From NCBI RefSeq assembly GCF_905404315.1, contig NC_066272.1, forward strand, positions 1,550,001-1,614,000: a stretch of DNA of 64,000 bases. Direction: 5' to 3'. This DNA comes from Leptidea sinapis. Taxonomy: Eukaryota > Arthropoda > Insecta > Lepidoptera > Pieridae. Shown here in pieces: positions 11,500-21,959 of the stretch. The position numbers and the translations under genes were made by a program. Below the pieces are notes generated by a model, which did no database searches, was not told where the DNA came from, and saw only the letters and a program-made list of their open reading frames with translations. Position 1 is the stretch's first letter. Each line of letters opens with the position of its first letter.

Positions 11500-12065
11500 T
11501 GTCTTGTTTCTACTATATCAAGTACTGGAGGATGTGGCGACGAGATCAGACGAGGGTGCGTCAACTGGGAAAGATTTGGAGGGACAGGAGGATTACCAAG
11601 TTAACTAAAGTCAGATTGATGAAATGCCTTGTGTTTCCAATCTTTCTCTATGGAGCCGAAACTTGGTCTCTGAGACTGCAGGACCGCCGTTAATCGATGC
11701 ATTAGAGATGTGTTGCTGGAGACGCCTCCTAAAGATCCCGTGGACGGCATTTCGCACCAATGTATCCATCCTCAAAGAGCTTTGTATTAAAGACAGACTA
11801 TCGTCAATTGTGCAACTAAGAATACTGAAGTTCTTTGGTCACATCTCTAGAAATGAGAACTCTTTGGAGAGACTGGTGGTTCAGGGCCAGGTAGAAGGCA
11901 AGAGAGCACGCGGTCGATCACCAGCCCGCTGGATAGACGCCATCACAAAGGCTACTGAGTCCACTATAGTCCAGTGTACTCGCAACGCTTCTAATCGTCA
12001 GAAATAGAAGCACATCGCCAGGAGATCTACCCTCAGAAAGGATACTGACCCACCGAACACAAAGC
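11500..12065 (+). pseudogene. RTE-type LINE C-terminal region
   Basis: The post-RT region of an RTE-like LINE. Visible in order are IFLYGAETWSL, then DALEMCCWRRLLKIPWTAFR, LKELCIKDRLSSIVQLRIL, FFGHISR, VEGKRARGRSPARWID, and an end WKHIARRSTL-like block read after a stop. The conserved W in the FGH-RGR-P-RW-D series follows the family pattern seen at 31.2-31.6 kb, but this is a different subfamily. A stop at about 11691 (CGT TAA, where the family has CGC CGA) and another at about 12005 interrupt it. The RT core is absent. Confidence 0.75.
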
Positions 12066-12172
12066 GCAACCACGACCACTCTAACAAGAGTGTCCGACTA
12101 AGAAGTATACATAATTAGTTTATTGTGACTTAACCTTCCGTGAAAGACAAGTGCCCCGCGCCGCGGTATGCT

Positions 12173-12274
12173 ATGGCATCCGATTTATGGATCGGCAGCA
12201 TTATGGCGTGCGCAGCGACCTGTCAATGCGTATTATTTTACGTGTATTCAGCAATAGCAATATATTGCTTATAA
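12173..12274 (+). other. Short GC-rich open frame, 33 codons, unidentified
   Basis: In a GC-richer island (12145-12235) an ATG opens a 33-codon frame rich in Ala, Ile, Cys and aromatic residues (MASDLWIGSIMACAATC at the start), which could be a signal peptide or membrane segment. The frame is also open 13 codons upstream of the ATG. A GTATTA follows at 12229 and could be a splice donor. I do not recognise it; chance is quite possible. Confidence 0.2.
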
Positions 12275-12279
12275 TTAGG

Positions 12280-13040
12280 ATGATATGAGAGAATATGTAA
12301 GAAAACTATTCAAACAAGCCATAAGACCATGCAAATCTCATATCATAAATAAGAGCATGCATCTCTTAAAATCATAACTTTAAAAACAAAATGAGAGTGA
12401 CAAGATGATTATTTGAGGTGTAAAATAATTGTATTTTCCAGTTGAATTGTAGGTAATATTCCACATTAAATTATAAGTATAATAAAGTAGTCCCAGCGGA
12501 ACGACTTCCAGACGTTGGGGGAGATAAATCGCTCTCTAGACGTTCACAAAATGTACCAAAATATTTATAATTTATCTAATATTTGCCTTAAAGCTTATAC
12601 TTTATTTATTATAAGGATAATATTAGACTTTCTAAAAAAAATACACTATTATATTATAAATCACAATATTTTCAGTCAAAATTGTGACATATAACCTATT
12701 ATTACTGCACTCGCAGACCGGTGCTACTTATTTTAAATCGAAGAACAAGATGCGTGACAAGCCGATGGTTCATGTCGATCGTGCCTCTCTATCGTTTGTT
12801 TCACGCTCTCGCTTGCACAACTTACAACTTAGACGACATGAAAGACGTGAAAACTTCATGAAGGCAAGGTTATTAGTATCAATGAAATACAACTATACTC
12901 ATCGAGCGAATCTGTTTACTCGACTCTTATTCAAACTTATAATTATTCACTTATATTTTATGAGTACATACTGCATAAGAGATAAAAGGTTTTTAATTTA
13001 ACCAAAAGAAAAACAAGCATTTTGAAAAGTAATGGGCCCT
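12280..13040. other. AT-rich spacer, nothing recognised
   Basis: An open frame at 12684-13001 carries no family motif and has ordinary composition. Confidence 0.45.
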
Positions 13041-13130
13041 GACATGAATATCTATTTCAGCAGGAGGGATAATTCGGAGCTGTCTCGCCACCCTACTGTG
13101 CGTCCGGAACGTGACTTGTATCATAATATA
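13040..13130 (+). repeat. Dispersed repeat family I
   Basis: AATATCTATTTCAGCAG, GGATAATTCGGAG, CTCGCCACC and GGAACGTGAC match the reverse complement of 46785-46875. Non-coding; class unknown. Confidence 0.5.
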
Positions 13131-13324
13131 CTCTATGTACGATATGAGGGCCTGGTACAACAATTCCAAGGAATGGTAAATATCGCAATAAATCATCGTT
13201 TCACAATAAGTACAATCACTAGAAAAGATAATATTATTTCATTAAATATTTGTATTGAACGCTTCAATATATAAATATTCTGCAAATACGATGATATATG
13301 GGATTAGGTTACATGGAATTAATT

Positions 13325-13470
13325 AAGAGAAATTCTGTTGAATCCTCTCTTGAGAAGGTTGCGGCACGGGAATTCCATTTACTATAAATTATTCACAAAA
13401 TCCACCAATTGTCGTGTTACCGCTCCAACACTCCCTTAATGTCTCGCCTAGTATCAGCGTTCCCCGACTA
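13325..13470 (+). mobile_element. LINE C internal fragment
   Basis: GAATCCTCTCTTGAGAAGGT, then GTGTTACCGCTC, ACACTCCCTTAATG and TCTCGCCTAGTATC correspond to 49808-49970 of LINE C copy 3 (the end of the RT region) with a short deletion. It joins directly onto an RTE fragment of opposite orientation at about 13470. Confidence 0.7.
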
Positions 13471-13880
13471 GCGAAGGTTGGCAGCTTTGTAATTTTTAGC
13501 TTTTTGTCCTTCGCGAGGCGAAATAGTTCTACAGCACTCGCGATTCCTGTCCCCTCAGATGTTGCCCGGCCAAAACTTTTTCCTGCGACCTACGCCTCTT
13601 CTTCGGGCAACTTTTTCCATCATGATGATTTGTAGGAGTACGTACTTCTCGTGCCTAAGTACGTGGCCCAAATATGCGTCTTTCCTCATCTTGATGGTTT
13701 GCATGAGTTCGCGTTTTAGATTACGTGATCTTGTGGGTCCAACTAATGGCCAACATACGTCTTTATGCCACATTTCAAAAGCTTCTATACGTTTCCTGAG
13801 GCCTTCTTTAATAGTCCACGCCTCACATCCGTAAAGAAGTATGGGCAAGATGTAACCGAGCAATAAACGAGTGCGCAAGG
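13471..13880 (-). pseudogene. RTE-type LINE C-terminal region
   Basis: Minus-strand frame containing LPILLYGCEAWTI, then EAFEMWHKDVCW, KMRKDAYLGHVLRHEKY and RRGVGRRKKFWPGNI, followed after a break by RECCRTISPREGQKAKN-like residues. The order (YGCEAW, F/YLGHV-R, GRR) is the C-terminal pattern of RTE LINEs, again a separate subfamily from those at 1.6, 11.6 and 31.4 kb. There are no RT catalytic motifs. It abuts a LINE C fragment of opposite orientation. Confidence 0.7.
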
Positions 13881-13884
13881 AAAT

Positions 13885-15080
13885 CTTAATTGCGCGCTTG
13901 CAAACTTAGAAACAGTTGAGGTTTACTTTTCTATTGAGATTATTCTCAAGAAGATAAACTATATAGTATATACTATAAATTATTTGATTTAGTCCTTAAA
14001 TTATCACTCTTATTCATCGTTGATTTGAGAAAAAGAGCTAAGTAACTTAGCGAGCCAACTTTGGATAAATATTTTTAAAAATAAAGATTTTGACATTTAT
14101 ATTATTTCATTTATTTATAAATTTTTTGTAAACTGAAATCAATTCCATTACACACATTTCACTTATGCCTCAGAATACCAATTTACGTTTGCTTTATACT
14201 GCAAGTAAGCAACAGATATGGAAGTGAAATAGATTATATTTAAATTATTGATTATTATACGTATCTATCATTGTAACCTTCAAACAGGACCACAGCATAA
14301 AAAGTACACCACTACTTTGGTGAAACTGAAAAAAATATTTAAGATTTTTATTATTATTAGTTTGTTGAAAATTTATAACATCTTTGTAAATTTACTGACA
14401 AGAAAAAAGCTTATTATTTAAATATTTTCGATTTTATGTATTCGAATAACTATTATATTTATATACGGCTTTAGTTCGTAATTATATATATCACTTATAT
14501 ACTTATTTGGGACAATACAACTTCACATAATATGAATCCTTTGTATCATATTTGTATCCTAGAGGTAAAGTTGTATGTGTGAAGTTAGCCCAGTGTTGTA
14601 TATACGTATCGCATCGCATTATCATGGTTATAATTTTTAAATAAGTTTCTCATAATTGACAAGCATTACGAGAAAAGGTATATCTTAGATATAAGGTATT
14701 TGAACACATTGCATGGAACTAAAAAAATATGAATATTAATTAAAATCTTACATAATATATTCTATACTCATCTTTAAAAGGTTTTCGTAAGTGATTCTTT
14801 AGCGAAAACAAAGGACATTCAAATGGCTTGTGTCTTCTGACTCACTGAATGACATCAGTAAACTCAACGAAATACGCACTAATGGTCCTTCATCTCCAAT
14901 CTTTTCATCTCGAGATCAGACAGTTCCTTATAGAAGCATTCAAGTGAACTTATATCCTGTATTATATTTCTTACTCATATTTAAATTAAATATTGCAGTA
15001 TTTAGATTCTATTAAATTATAAAAGTTATATTTATAATATAATATATTTAATCATTATAATTTAAATATTAAAATTAGCA
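13885..15080. other. AT-rich spacer, nothing recognised
   Basis: No motif or repeat that I can support. Confidence 0.5.
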
Positions 15081-15088
15081 CACATATA

Positions 15089-15106
15089 CATAATAATAAT
15101 AATAAT
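15089..15106. repeat. (AAT)n microsatellite
   Basis: Short AAT run of the type left by RTE-LINE tails. The sequence to its right (15110-15180) has no recognisable coding end. Confidence 0.6.
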
Positions 15107-15314
15107 TTATTTCTCTTAAAAACAAAGGCTTACAGCAGCCAGTGGCCGGAGTTTTAGGCAAATAATGCCTGTACCAGGTGTCTCCGCTCTTCCATTTCAG
15201 CAATGATAAGATATTGATTAATACCATTAATTTAACTTATACTACCCAATCTTCGGCGAAACTATTATCCGTAACAATAAAATACCAGAAAAACACTATT
15301 TTTTATATAATAAA

Positions 15315-15428
15315 GATCTTTAAAGGCCGGCAACGCTTCTGTGATTCCTCTGGCGTTGCAAGAGATTGTGGGCGGCGGTGATCACTTAACACCAGGTGTC
15401 CCGTACCCTCCTATTCCATAAAAAAAAT
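15315..15428 (+). mobile_element. LINE C 3'-terminal fragment
   Basis: AAAGGCCGGCAACGCTTCTG, GGCGTTGCAAGAGATTGTG, GGCGGCGGTGATCACTTAAC and CAGGTGTCCCGTAC, then a poly-A after CCTATTCCATA. It is only the last 115 bp of the family, 5'-truncated, and carries the diagnostic CRRR-stop end. Confidence 0.8.
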
Positions 15429-15429
15429 G

Positions 15430-16025
15430 ATATCTCATGTTTCACGTGTCATTATATGAATAATTTTATATAATATAAAAATATATATTATAAAGCCCAT
15501 TTCCAGAATTTGTGGTTAGTAGGACCACACACAGACAATAAAATTTAGGAAATAACTTTCTTTTACTTTCATTCCAGGTTGATATGAAATAAAAACCTCA
15601 GAGGTAGACCCCTAAAGTTTTGCAACATTTCATACATGGTATTTAACTCAATTCATGTACATAATTGTCAAAACTTTTGTAGATCACTTAAAAATATCAT
15701 CATCAGATCATCAGCATCAGACTAAAAATATTGTATTTTCATAATTCCTTCATACATCAAAAGACATACTTAGGTGAAGATAAGAGGAACATGTTAAAAT
15801 TAAATGAAATTTATTTAACTTAATTACTGCAATTAATAAGATTTAATAAACATTTAAAATATTTAACATATTTTAATGTACTAAATAGAAAGTAGAGAAT
15901 GTTATTATACGACATACTACTAAATAAAAAATAAACAATAATATTTCAATTCTTTTTAAATCAAGATGCCATACTTAAATTGAAGACTCCAAAAATTACA
16001 ATAATCGTGACTAGAATAAGATTAA
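15430..16025. other. AT-rich spacer, nothing recognised
   Basis: No motif or repeat that I can support. Confidence 0.5.
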
Positions 16026-16029
16026 TTAA

Positions 16030-16278
16030 TTAGATTGTATAAAAATACGCAATTATTTTTTTACTTTTTAGTGCACATTATATATATTGTTTTGGAATAG
16101 TGTTTTAGAAGGCGGTTGTTTTTTTGTTATTTTTTTTTATTTTATGATTTTTAGTGAATTTGAAGTACACTTACTTTGAATTATCAAAATCACTCAGTCG
16201 AAAGTTTTGAGCTAACAAACATAAAAATAATACCGACGAATTGAGAACCTCCTCCTTTTTTGAAGTCGGTTAAAAATA
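16030..16278 (+). repeat. Dispersed repeat with GAAGTCGGTT end
   Basis: AGATTGTATAAAAATACGCA, ACTTTTTAGTGC and ATTGTTTTGGAATAGTGTTT match 37515-37625 in the same orientation. The right end CCTCCTTTTTTGAAGTCGGTT resembles the end of family G at 21.4 kb. Non-coding. Confidence 0.5.
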
Positions 16279-16349
16279 TTAAAAATAATTCAGAAGTGCG
16301 TCCATTTTCCAACTATTCAATATAGCTTCGGATTCGTTTTATAAATAAC

Positions 16350-16440
16350 TAGCTGACCCGACAGATACTGTTCTGTTAATAGAAAAAAATGATGTAGATA
16401 TTCGGGAATAATGTTGTCTAAAGTTATCGGAAATGTGAAA
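16350..16440 (+). repeat. Fragment beginning CTAGCTGACCCGACAG
   Basis: This start recurs at 33951 (CTAGCTGACCCAACAAACG), so it is a dispersed element end. Only the first tens of bases are shared. Non-coding. Confidence 0.45.
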
Positions 16441-16867
16441 TCAAAGTTAATGAGTTGAATATGAAACAAAAACGTATTTCTTATTGAATTTATAATATTA
16501 TGTGGTAATAAAATGATAGGTATTATTTAGCTTTTACATTACCGCTTTATACTTGCTAAATTTTTAAAGTATTAAAATGGAGATAGTATGTTATCCTTAA
16601 TAGATAGAAATGCCATCGCGGACTTTTCTGTAGACCTTAAGATACACAATTCCATCATACATTATTTTGTTATATCTGAAAGGGTTACACAGCGTTTTCG
16701 TTGAAAGCTCCCAGACGGCTTATTTTTTCCGACACCTCCAACAAATACCGTTCATATATACAAAAATATAAGCAAAGACTTAACAAATAATATACTAAAA
16801 CCTTCTTAACTTAACCACGCTATTTGTGAAAACAGCATTAAAGTCGGTAGTTTTTGAGTTGTTACTT

Positions 16868-16917
16868 AATACATATTCAAGTTGTCATTCTGATGAATGT
16901 CAACTTGAATATGTATT
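16868..16917. repeat. Near-perfect 23-bp hairpin
   Basis: Left arm 16868-16890 and right arm 16895-16917 are reverse complements at 22 of 23 positions, with a 4-base TGAT loop. The arm starts AATACATATTCAAGTTGTCA. It sits inside a 63-codon frame (16826-17017) that has no family motif, so the frame is probably accidental. Confidence 0.8.
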
Positions 16918-17019
16918 CGATTTCAATTTTTTTTTCTTTAAACTTATTATGTTTACATTATTACATATTATGTTGCAGGATATATGTGCTATATTATCTT
17001 GTCCATGGTGTGTGTAATT

Positions 17020-18125
17020 TGCGCTTGTTTTGAAATATGTTGTTCTTATAGAGTACTGTACTTACAGTCAGTTCCTTGAAATACAATAGTGATCATTTTG
17101 TCCAATCTAATTGCTGGCCCATTATCAATGTATGCGTGATTTTGGACAATTTATATTGCTTTTATCCAAATTTCTGTATATTCTGTGTATCTGTGGGTCA
17201 AAGTTTATAGTGTTAAGTAAAAGCTGTTAATAAATCATAAATTGTATTATTAAATTTTACTTTTTACTTGGCAATTAATGTTAAGCAATATATAAATAAT
17301 AATTAAATGAGTCGTCTAAAATAAGCTAGACTCCGTCACCCGTTAATTGAAACTATATTAAAATTACATTTTTTTAAATATTCTATATTTAGACAGGTAT
17401 GAACAACAATTTAAAAAATGAAACCAAATACAAGTTTACATACAAATGCAAGTCTACATACAAGTTATAAGTTATAGAACGGATTTAGATTGTATGTAGA
17501 GTACTAAGACAAAAAGATGTGTATGTTTTGCGTCTAGTGGTAAGTCGTAGACATATTAAATGAAAGGCTATAAAGATAAATATTGATTATTTTCGGCTAA
17601 ATTAATATGGTCAAAATAAAATTTTAAATCACCAAAATGCGAATATGTTTAATGTTCGTTACTTACTCATTCACTCACCATCATATATGAAAACTAATTT
17701 TTATTAACGCGTTATTTGACTAAAACCATCTTATAATATGTTTTACACAGTAACATTTTGATGCTGTGCTGCTTTTAGAGCCCATATGAATTGGAGCCTA
17801 TATTAATTACACTTAAATTATTTCGGAAGAAAATCATTCATTAATGAAATCTTTTTTCACTGTTATTTATTTTTAACTATAAGACATTACATTGACTGGT
17901 ACTAACACTTAATAATCTGATTGAAAACATGAACTCAATAGCTATTTGCTTTTCTGTTGCTCATTTTGATATTCATGATTCCAGTTGTTGTTTCGCGAGT
18001 TAATCCTTCATTTGTGTTAAGGATTTTGGAATTTATGTCCCAAGCATAAATCAACGCCAGTAAGTTGTCTGATAAAATAAAATTCGATGGAGAAATTATT
18101 GCGGAATCCTCATTATAAGGTTATG
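17020..18125. other. AT-rich spacer, nothing recognised
   Basis: No motif or repeat that I can support. Confidence 0.5.
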
Positions 18126-18134
18126 ATCACAGCT

Positions 18135-18612
18135 ACCAGTGGGAGGTTCGTTTGCACAGGATGCCGGCTAGTTTATGGATAACACAACGGAGCCTATTTC
18201 TGCCGTAGGGCATCTTTTAGATTATCCTCCATCATCCATCGTATCTTTTAGATTGAAATAAAATTTTATATATAAGATTCTCGTGTCCCGGTGTTTTTTG
18301 TTACCAAACTGCTACGAAACGGCTAAATCAATTTGTTTGAAAATTTGTGTGTATATCGGGTAGGCCTGAGAATCGGCCAACATTTGTACGCATTACTGTT
18401 ATTCGGTTTGAAGGGTGCCGTAGCGAATGAAATTAGTGGGCAAATGAGACTTAACATCTTATGTCTCAAGGTGACGAGCGCAATTGTATTGCCGCTCAGA
18501 ATTTTTGTGTTTTTCAAGAATCCTGAGCGGCACTACATTATAATGGGCAGGGCATATCTATTACCATCAACTGAATGTCCTGCTTGTCTCGTCCCTTATT
18601 TTCATAAAAAAT
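18135..18612 (+). repeat. Family B repeat, split by another repeat
   Basis: The 5' part (18135-18208: CAGTGGGAGGTTCG, GCACAGGATGCCGGCTAG, TTTCTGCCGT) and the 3' part (18389-18612: CATTACTG, GGCAAATGAGACTTAACATC, GAGCGGCACTACATTATAAT, CTGCTTGTCTCGTCCCTTA) together make the full 290-bp unit seen at 62760-63058. The 180 bp between them is a different repeat, listed separately. Confidence 0.75.
18209..18388 (-). repeat. Nested repeat K (GAATCGGCC family)
   Basis: The reverse complement carries GGCCGATTCTCAGGCCTAC, CCGTTTCGTAGCAGTTTGG, TAACAAAAAACACCGGGACA and GAGAATCTTATAT, matching 34040-34390 on the plus strand. It interrupts family B, so it is the later arrival. Confidence 0.6.
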
Positions 18613-18954
18613 GTATAAAAATATGAGTTTTATATCACATGACTGAACAACCTGCATACACATTTACATTATCATGGAGAGCAGATCGTTTGAGCGATGA
18701 TTCCGATTTGATATACTGGATGTTAAATGTGATCGTTGACCTCAAATTCGACATTTGTAATGACAACACCTGAATTTTTATTTAACACAATTGTATGACA
18801 TTGGTAGACCACCGCGTAATCGTTCCTTGCTGATAATTATGATGAGGAATAATATAATATATACAAAAGTGGTGTTCTTTATATATTAAATGAACTAAAT
18901 ATATATATTAATCTATTGTATTCTTCCGATTGTAGTGTCTGTCTACTACTCGAA

Positions 18955-19090
18955 CGCACGTCTCGGTTTCCATCCGAGCGCTCTTACCAACTGAACCAAA
19001 CATCCGAGTGAAGTATAGTCCGTAAATCGTTATATTATGTATTGTTCAACTCTCAGGTTGGGGCTCTGTCTACAGGATCTTCTTTATAGT
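18955..19090 (-). repeat. tRNA-derived SINE T, partial
   Basis: On the minus strand a tRNA-like block (TTGGTAAGAGCGCTCGGATG, lacking a good box B) is preceded by the family body, read here in plus orientation as GAGTGAAGTATAGTCCGTAA, TTCAACTCTCAGGTTG, TCTACAGGATCT and AGTTGATAACCTG. Same unit as at 38.6, 46.5 and 53.7 kb. Confidence 0.6.
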
Positions 19091-19641
19091 TGATAACCTG
19101 TACCTATATTACGTATAAACGGTACCTATATGTATCGAGACCCGCATTGTCTATAAATTTTGGTACTAATTTCTATAAAAACAAAAATGTAAGTATAATT
19201 TTTATAAAGAATTCTGTAAAAGCTGTGATGGGATTCTGTTGAAATATTGGCAAATTATTTTTTATTCGATGTCTAACATTTCATGGTAACAATCTGAGGT
19301 AACAATGGATAGCACTCTCATCATACTGTACATTTACTTTTATATTGAAAAATAGCTGAAAATTCAGTCCATGTTGGATAAAAATTGAGCGCGGCTGCCG
19401 GGGCAAAAAATATAAAATTTATTCGAGAGGTGATTCTCCAATAAGTATTGTAATTTTTTGCTGCTCTCTTGATGCTTGTGAGCGATAGCTGATAGTTAAC
19501 CATCCAAAGCTTGTTTTTTTTTAATACCAAGAATTTATTTTTGATATTTAAAATCTCTAAACTAATTTATTAATACGTAGATCAATTATGGTCGTATCGT
19601 TCCGCTTTGGATTTTAAATGGAACTTGGCCCACAGTATTAT

Positions 19642-19918
19642 TATTTTTTTAATTAAAATAAGGGACGAGACGATCAGGACGTTCAGCATGATGGTAATTT
19701 AAAAACCCAAAAATTCTGAGCGGCACTACAATTGCGCTGGTCACCTTGAGACATAAGATGTTAAGTCTCATTTGCCCAGTAATTTCACTAGCTACGGCGC
19801 CCTTCAGACCGAAGCATAGTAATGTTTACACATTACTGCTTCACGGCAGAAATAGGCGCCATTGTGGTACCCATAATCTAGCCGGCTTCCTGTGCAAAGG
19901 AGCCTCCCACTGGTAATA
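19642..19918 (-). repeat. Family B repeat, lacking one stem arm
   Basis: Minus-strand copy from CCAGTGGGAGGCTCCTTTG to the GGGACGAGAC end. The segment holding the second arm of the unit's internal stem (family: AATCCTGAGCGGCA, then the ATGGGCAGGGCGTAT part) is missing, while the first arm (GTGCCGCTCAGAATTTTTGG) is present. Confidence 0.75.
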
Positions 19919-20027
19919 TACTGGTAATTATTAAATAAACAGTAAAATAAACCTATTGTATTAGCGCGTGCATAGGAAAACATAAGATACTAAAAATAAG
20001 TTATGACGAAACAAAAGACACACATAC

Positions 20028-20150
20028 CTGAGGTTTGAGGAGGAGATGGTCTGCAGCTGGGGCCCTCGCTAATCCTCTAGGAACTCCTGGTGCTAAAGTT
20101 TGCTTTGTGTGCTCTCGGCGTTTGTAGATTGAAATATGAATTGCTTTACA
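20028..20150 (-). other. Possible host-gene exon with splice donor
   Basis: The minus strand is open and GC-rich, with residues KRREHTKQTLAPGVPRGLAR, then APAADHLLLKPQ, ending exactly at CAG followed by GTATGTGTG (20022-20027), a good splice donor. A candidate acceptor TTTAG lies at 20093-20097, giving a 65-bp exon (20028-20092); otherwise the open frame reaches about 20150. No repeat in the window matches it. Product unknown; I infer an exon only from composition, frame and donor. Confidence 0.3.
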
Positions 20151-20747
20151 CCGAGTAATTTAATGCAATACAATTAGGTCGTTGACCACTGATGAAATAT
20201 TAATTAATATGCGTAATGCGTGCGACTCTGCCGGTACTCGGATACAATTTTGTTATAAACCGGCGCGAGAGTCAATTGGCATAAGATTAGCCAATCAAAT
20301 ACGAATGCATCTGTTCTCTATGAGTATTTCTATATTTCTACAGGAACTATCTGCACAGTTTGCCATAACAAAAAATTACAACAAAGAGAATAAGCAATTG
20401 CGGCGCAACCACCTATGTTATTATTTATTATAACATACAACATAACCGCGCCTCCATTTATTATATCCATGACATGATGATGACATGAACAATAACTATA
20501 TACAAACTATTTTAAAAAACTTTCATATAACGGGCACTTACAACACATATTTCAGTCACGTAGACCTTTTCACCATAAATAAATCTTAGTTCAAATCATA
20601 ATTCATAGCTACTTTCAGTAACTGACGCTCACTTACACTTTCTAATCTATAATATTATCTATATGTTTATACATATAGTATAGATTTTTTTGCAGTATCT
20701 TTTATATAGATATTTAGTTTAGTTACAATATTTCTCTTTGTAACAAA

Positions 20748-20905
20748 ATGTTTCCGGGACAGTACCATGAAAAAAAGCGCATACACCTTTATTAAAGGTC
20801 GGCAACGCTCCTGTGATTATTCTGATGTTGCACGAGAATGTGGGTGGCATAGTAAACACTAACCACCAGGTGTACCGTACGCCCGTTTATCCTCCTTTCC
20901 TTAAA
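20748..20905 (+). mobile_element. LINE C 3'-terminal fragment
   Basis: TTTCCGGGACAGTACCATG, AAAAGCGCATACACC, GGTCGGCAACGCTCCTGTGA, ATGTTGCACGAGAATGTGGG, CACCAGGTGTACCGTACGC and TATCCTCC follow the family end, with a small insertion near 20850. It stops at the junction with family H. Confidence 0.8.
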
Positions 20906-21025
20906 AATGCATAAGAGTTATATTAAATTCAATCTCTATTAAGGTTTTTTATACTTTTTTGTTTATGAAGTCGGTTTATAGGTCGTTCTGTAAACTACAG
21001 TAGGTTTTTTCTCGATTAAATCAGG
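20906..21025 (+). repeat. Family H fragment
   Basis: GCATAAGAGTTATATTAAAT, TCTCTATTAAGG and ATGAAGTCGGTT correspond to the 3' half of the family copies at 10955 and 63784. Confidence 0.45.
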
Positions 21026-21039
21026 TGAACTATAAATTC

Positions 21040-21420
21040 GTTGCGATATATTGTCTAAGGTAGCCTAAGACCCACTTATCGGGACACAGGCTAATAATAA
21101 TATGTAATCAACCTAAATGAAAACTCTTAAAAAAGCCTTACATCGCTAACGTAAACAATAACATCATCCACGTGTCTACGTGGTTGAATTATAATTAGGA
21201 TTATTATAATAAACATTCTGTCTATGAATGTTCATAAGAAATATTCATAAAACGAAAACTACTGGGCTACACTATGCCAAATGGCATCTATTCCGCATCA
21301 AACTAAAGAAGAATCACGTAAATCGGTTCATAAATCTCAGCATCATCTCGGTATACATACCATAAAAAATACCAATCGAATACAGTACTCCTCCTTTTTG
21401 AAATCGGTTAAAAAGTTGAA
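21040..21420 (+). repeat. Dispersed repeat family G
   Basis: Second copy of the repeat described at 8440-8900, with the ending CCTCCTTTTTGAAATCGGTTA. It has about 50 bp of extra AT-rich sequence in the middle (21180-21230). Confidence 0.55.
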
Positions 21421-21600
21421 TGATCCAGCATATTAATTCCTTACGGGCCTTGGCATACCGCCAATAATTGTATTAAATGCCGCTACAAGTTTGATTCGTA
21501 TATTCAAATTCAAATTATTTATACATCACAGTTGCTCTTAAATGGATTAACTACACGATTCGTGTTTTGCGATATTTAGATTAAAATAAGAATGTGAATT

Positions 21601-21955
21601 AGTTATGCCTACTACTCGGTTTGGTTGAGTTAGTAAGTTTTTTGTTGGGCGATGTATATGCTTCTACAATATGATCCCAGAAAATGTACAAAACAAATGT
21701 GTTACGAAATTTAAAAGAATTGTTAAAAAACGTTTGTGTGGGAAAGGTTACTACAGCATAAACGATTTTCTTAATGACACAACGGACTGGGAATAAAGCG
21801 AACACCCTCATCTCTCTTTTTTTATTATAAATGTTTATTGTACGATATCACATTGTAATCCATATTTAGGTATATACCTATTTAAAAAAAAGTGATTTTG
21901 AATCCTGTTTTGAATAAAAATATTTGAATTTGAATTTGATTCACTGCGAGTTATA
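21601..21955 (+). pseudogene. Jockey-like LINE J, ORF2 C-terminus and 3' UTR
   Basis: Plus-strand frame MPTTRFG, stop, VSKFFVGRCICFYNMIPENV, then KRIVKKRLCGKGYYSINDFL, ending DTTDWE and a stop. The same end occurs at 58085-58245 and, on the minus strand, at 24105-24190 and 54600-54690. A 3' UTR follows and ends in an AATAAAAATATTTGAATTTG tail. One in-frame stop is visible. The RT is missing through 5' truncation. Confidence 0.75.
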
Positions 21956-21959
21956 TATT

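Noticed and set aside
12684..13001. 105-codon gene
   Set aside because: Basic, unstructured reading with no motif; consistent with chance in AT-rich DNA.
16826..17017. 63-codon gene
   Set aside because: A quarter of it is the perfect hairpin and the rest is AT-rich with F/N runs; no motif.
20182..20433. 83-codon gene
   Set aside because: No family motif, composition like spacer, and no splice or poly-A context. The exon candidate next to it is on the other strand.
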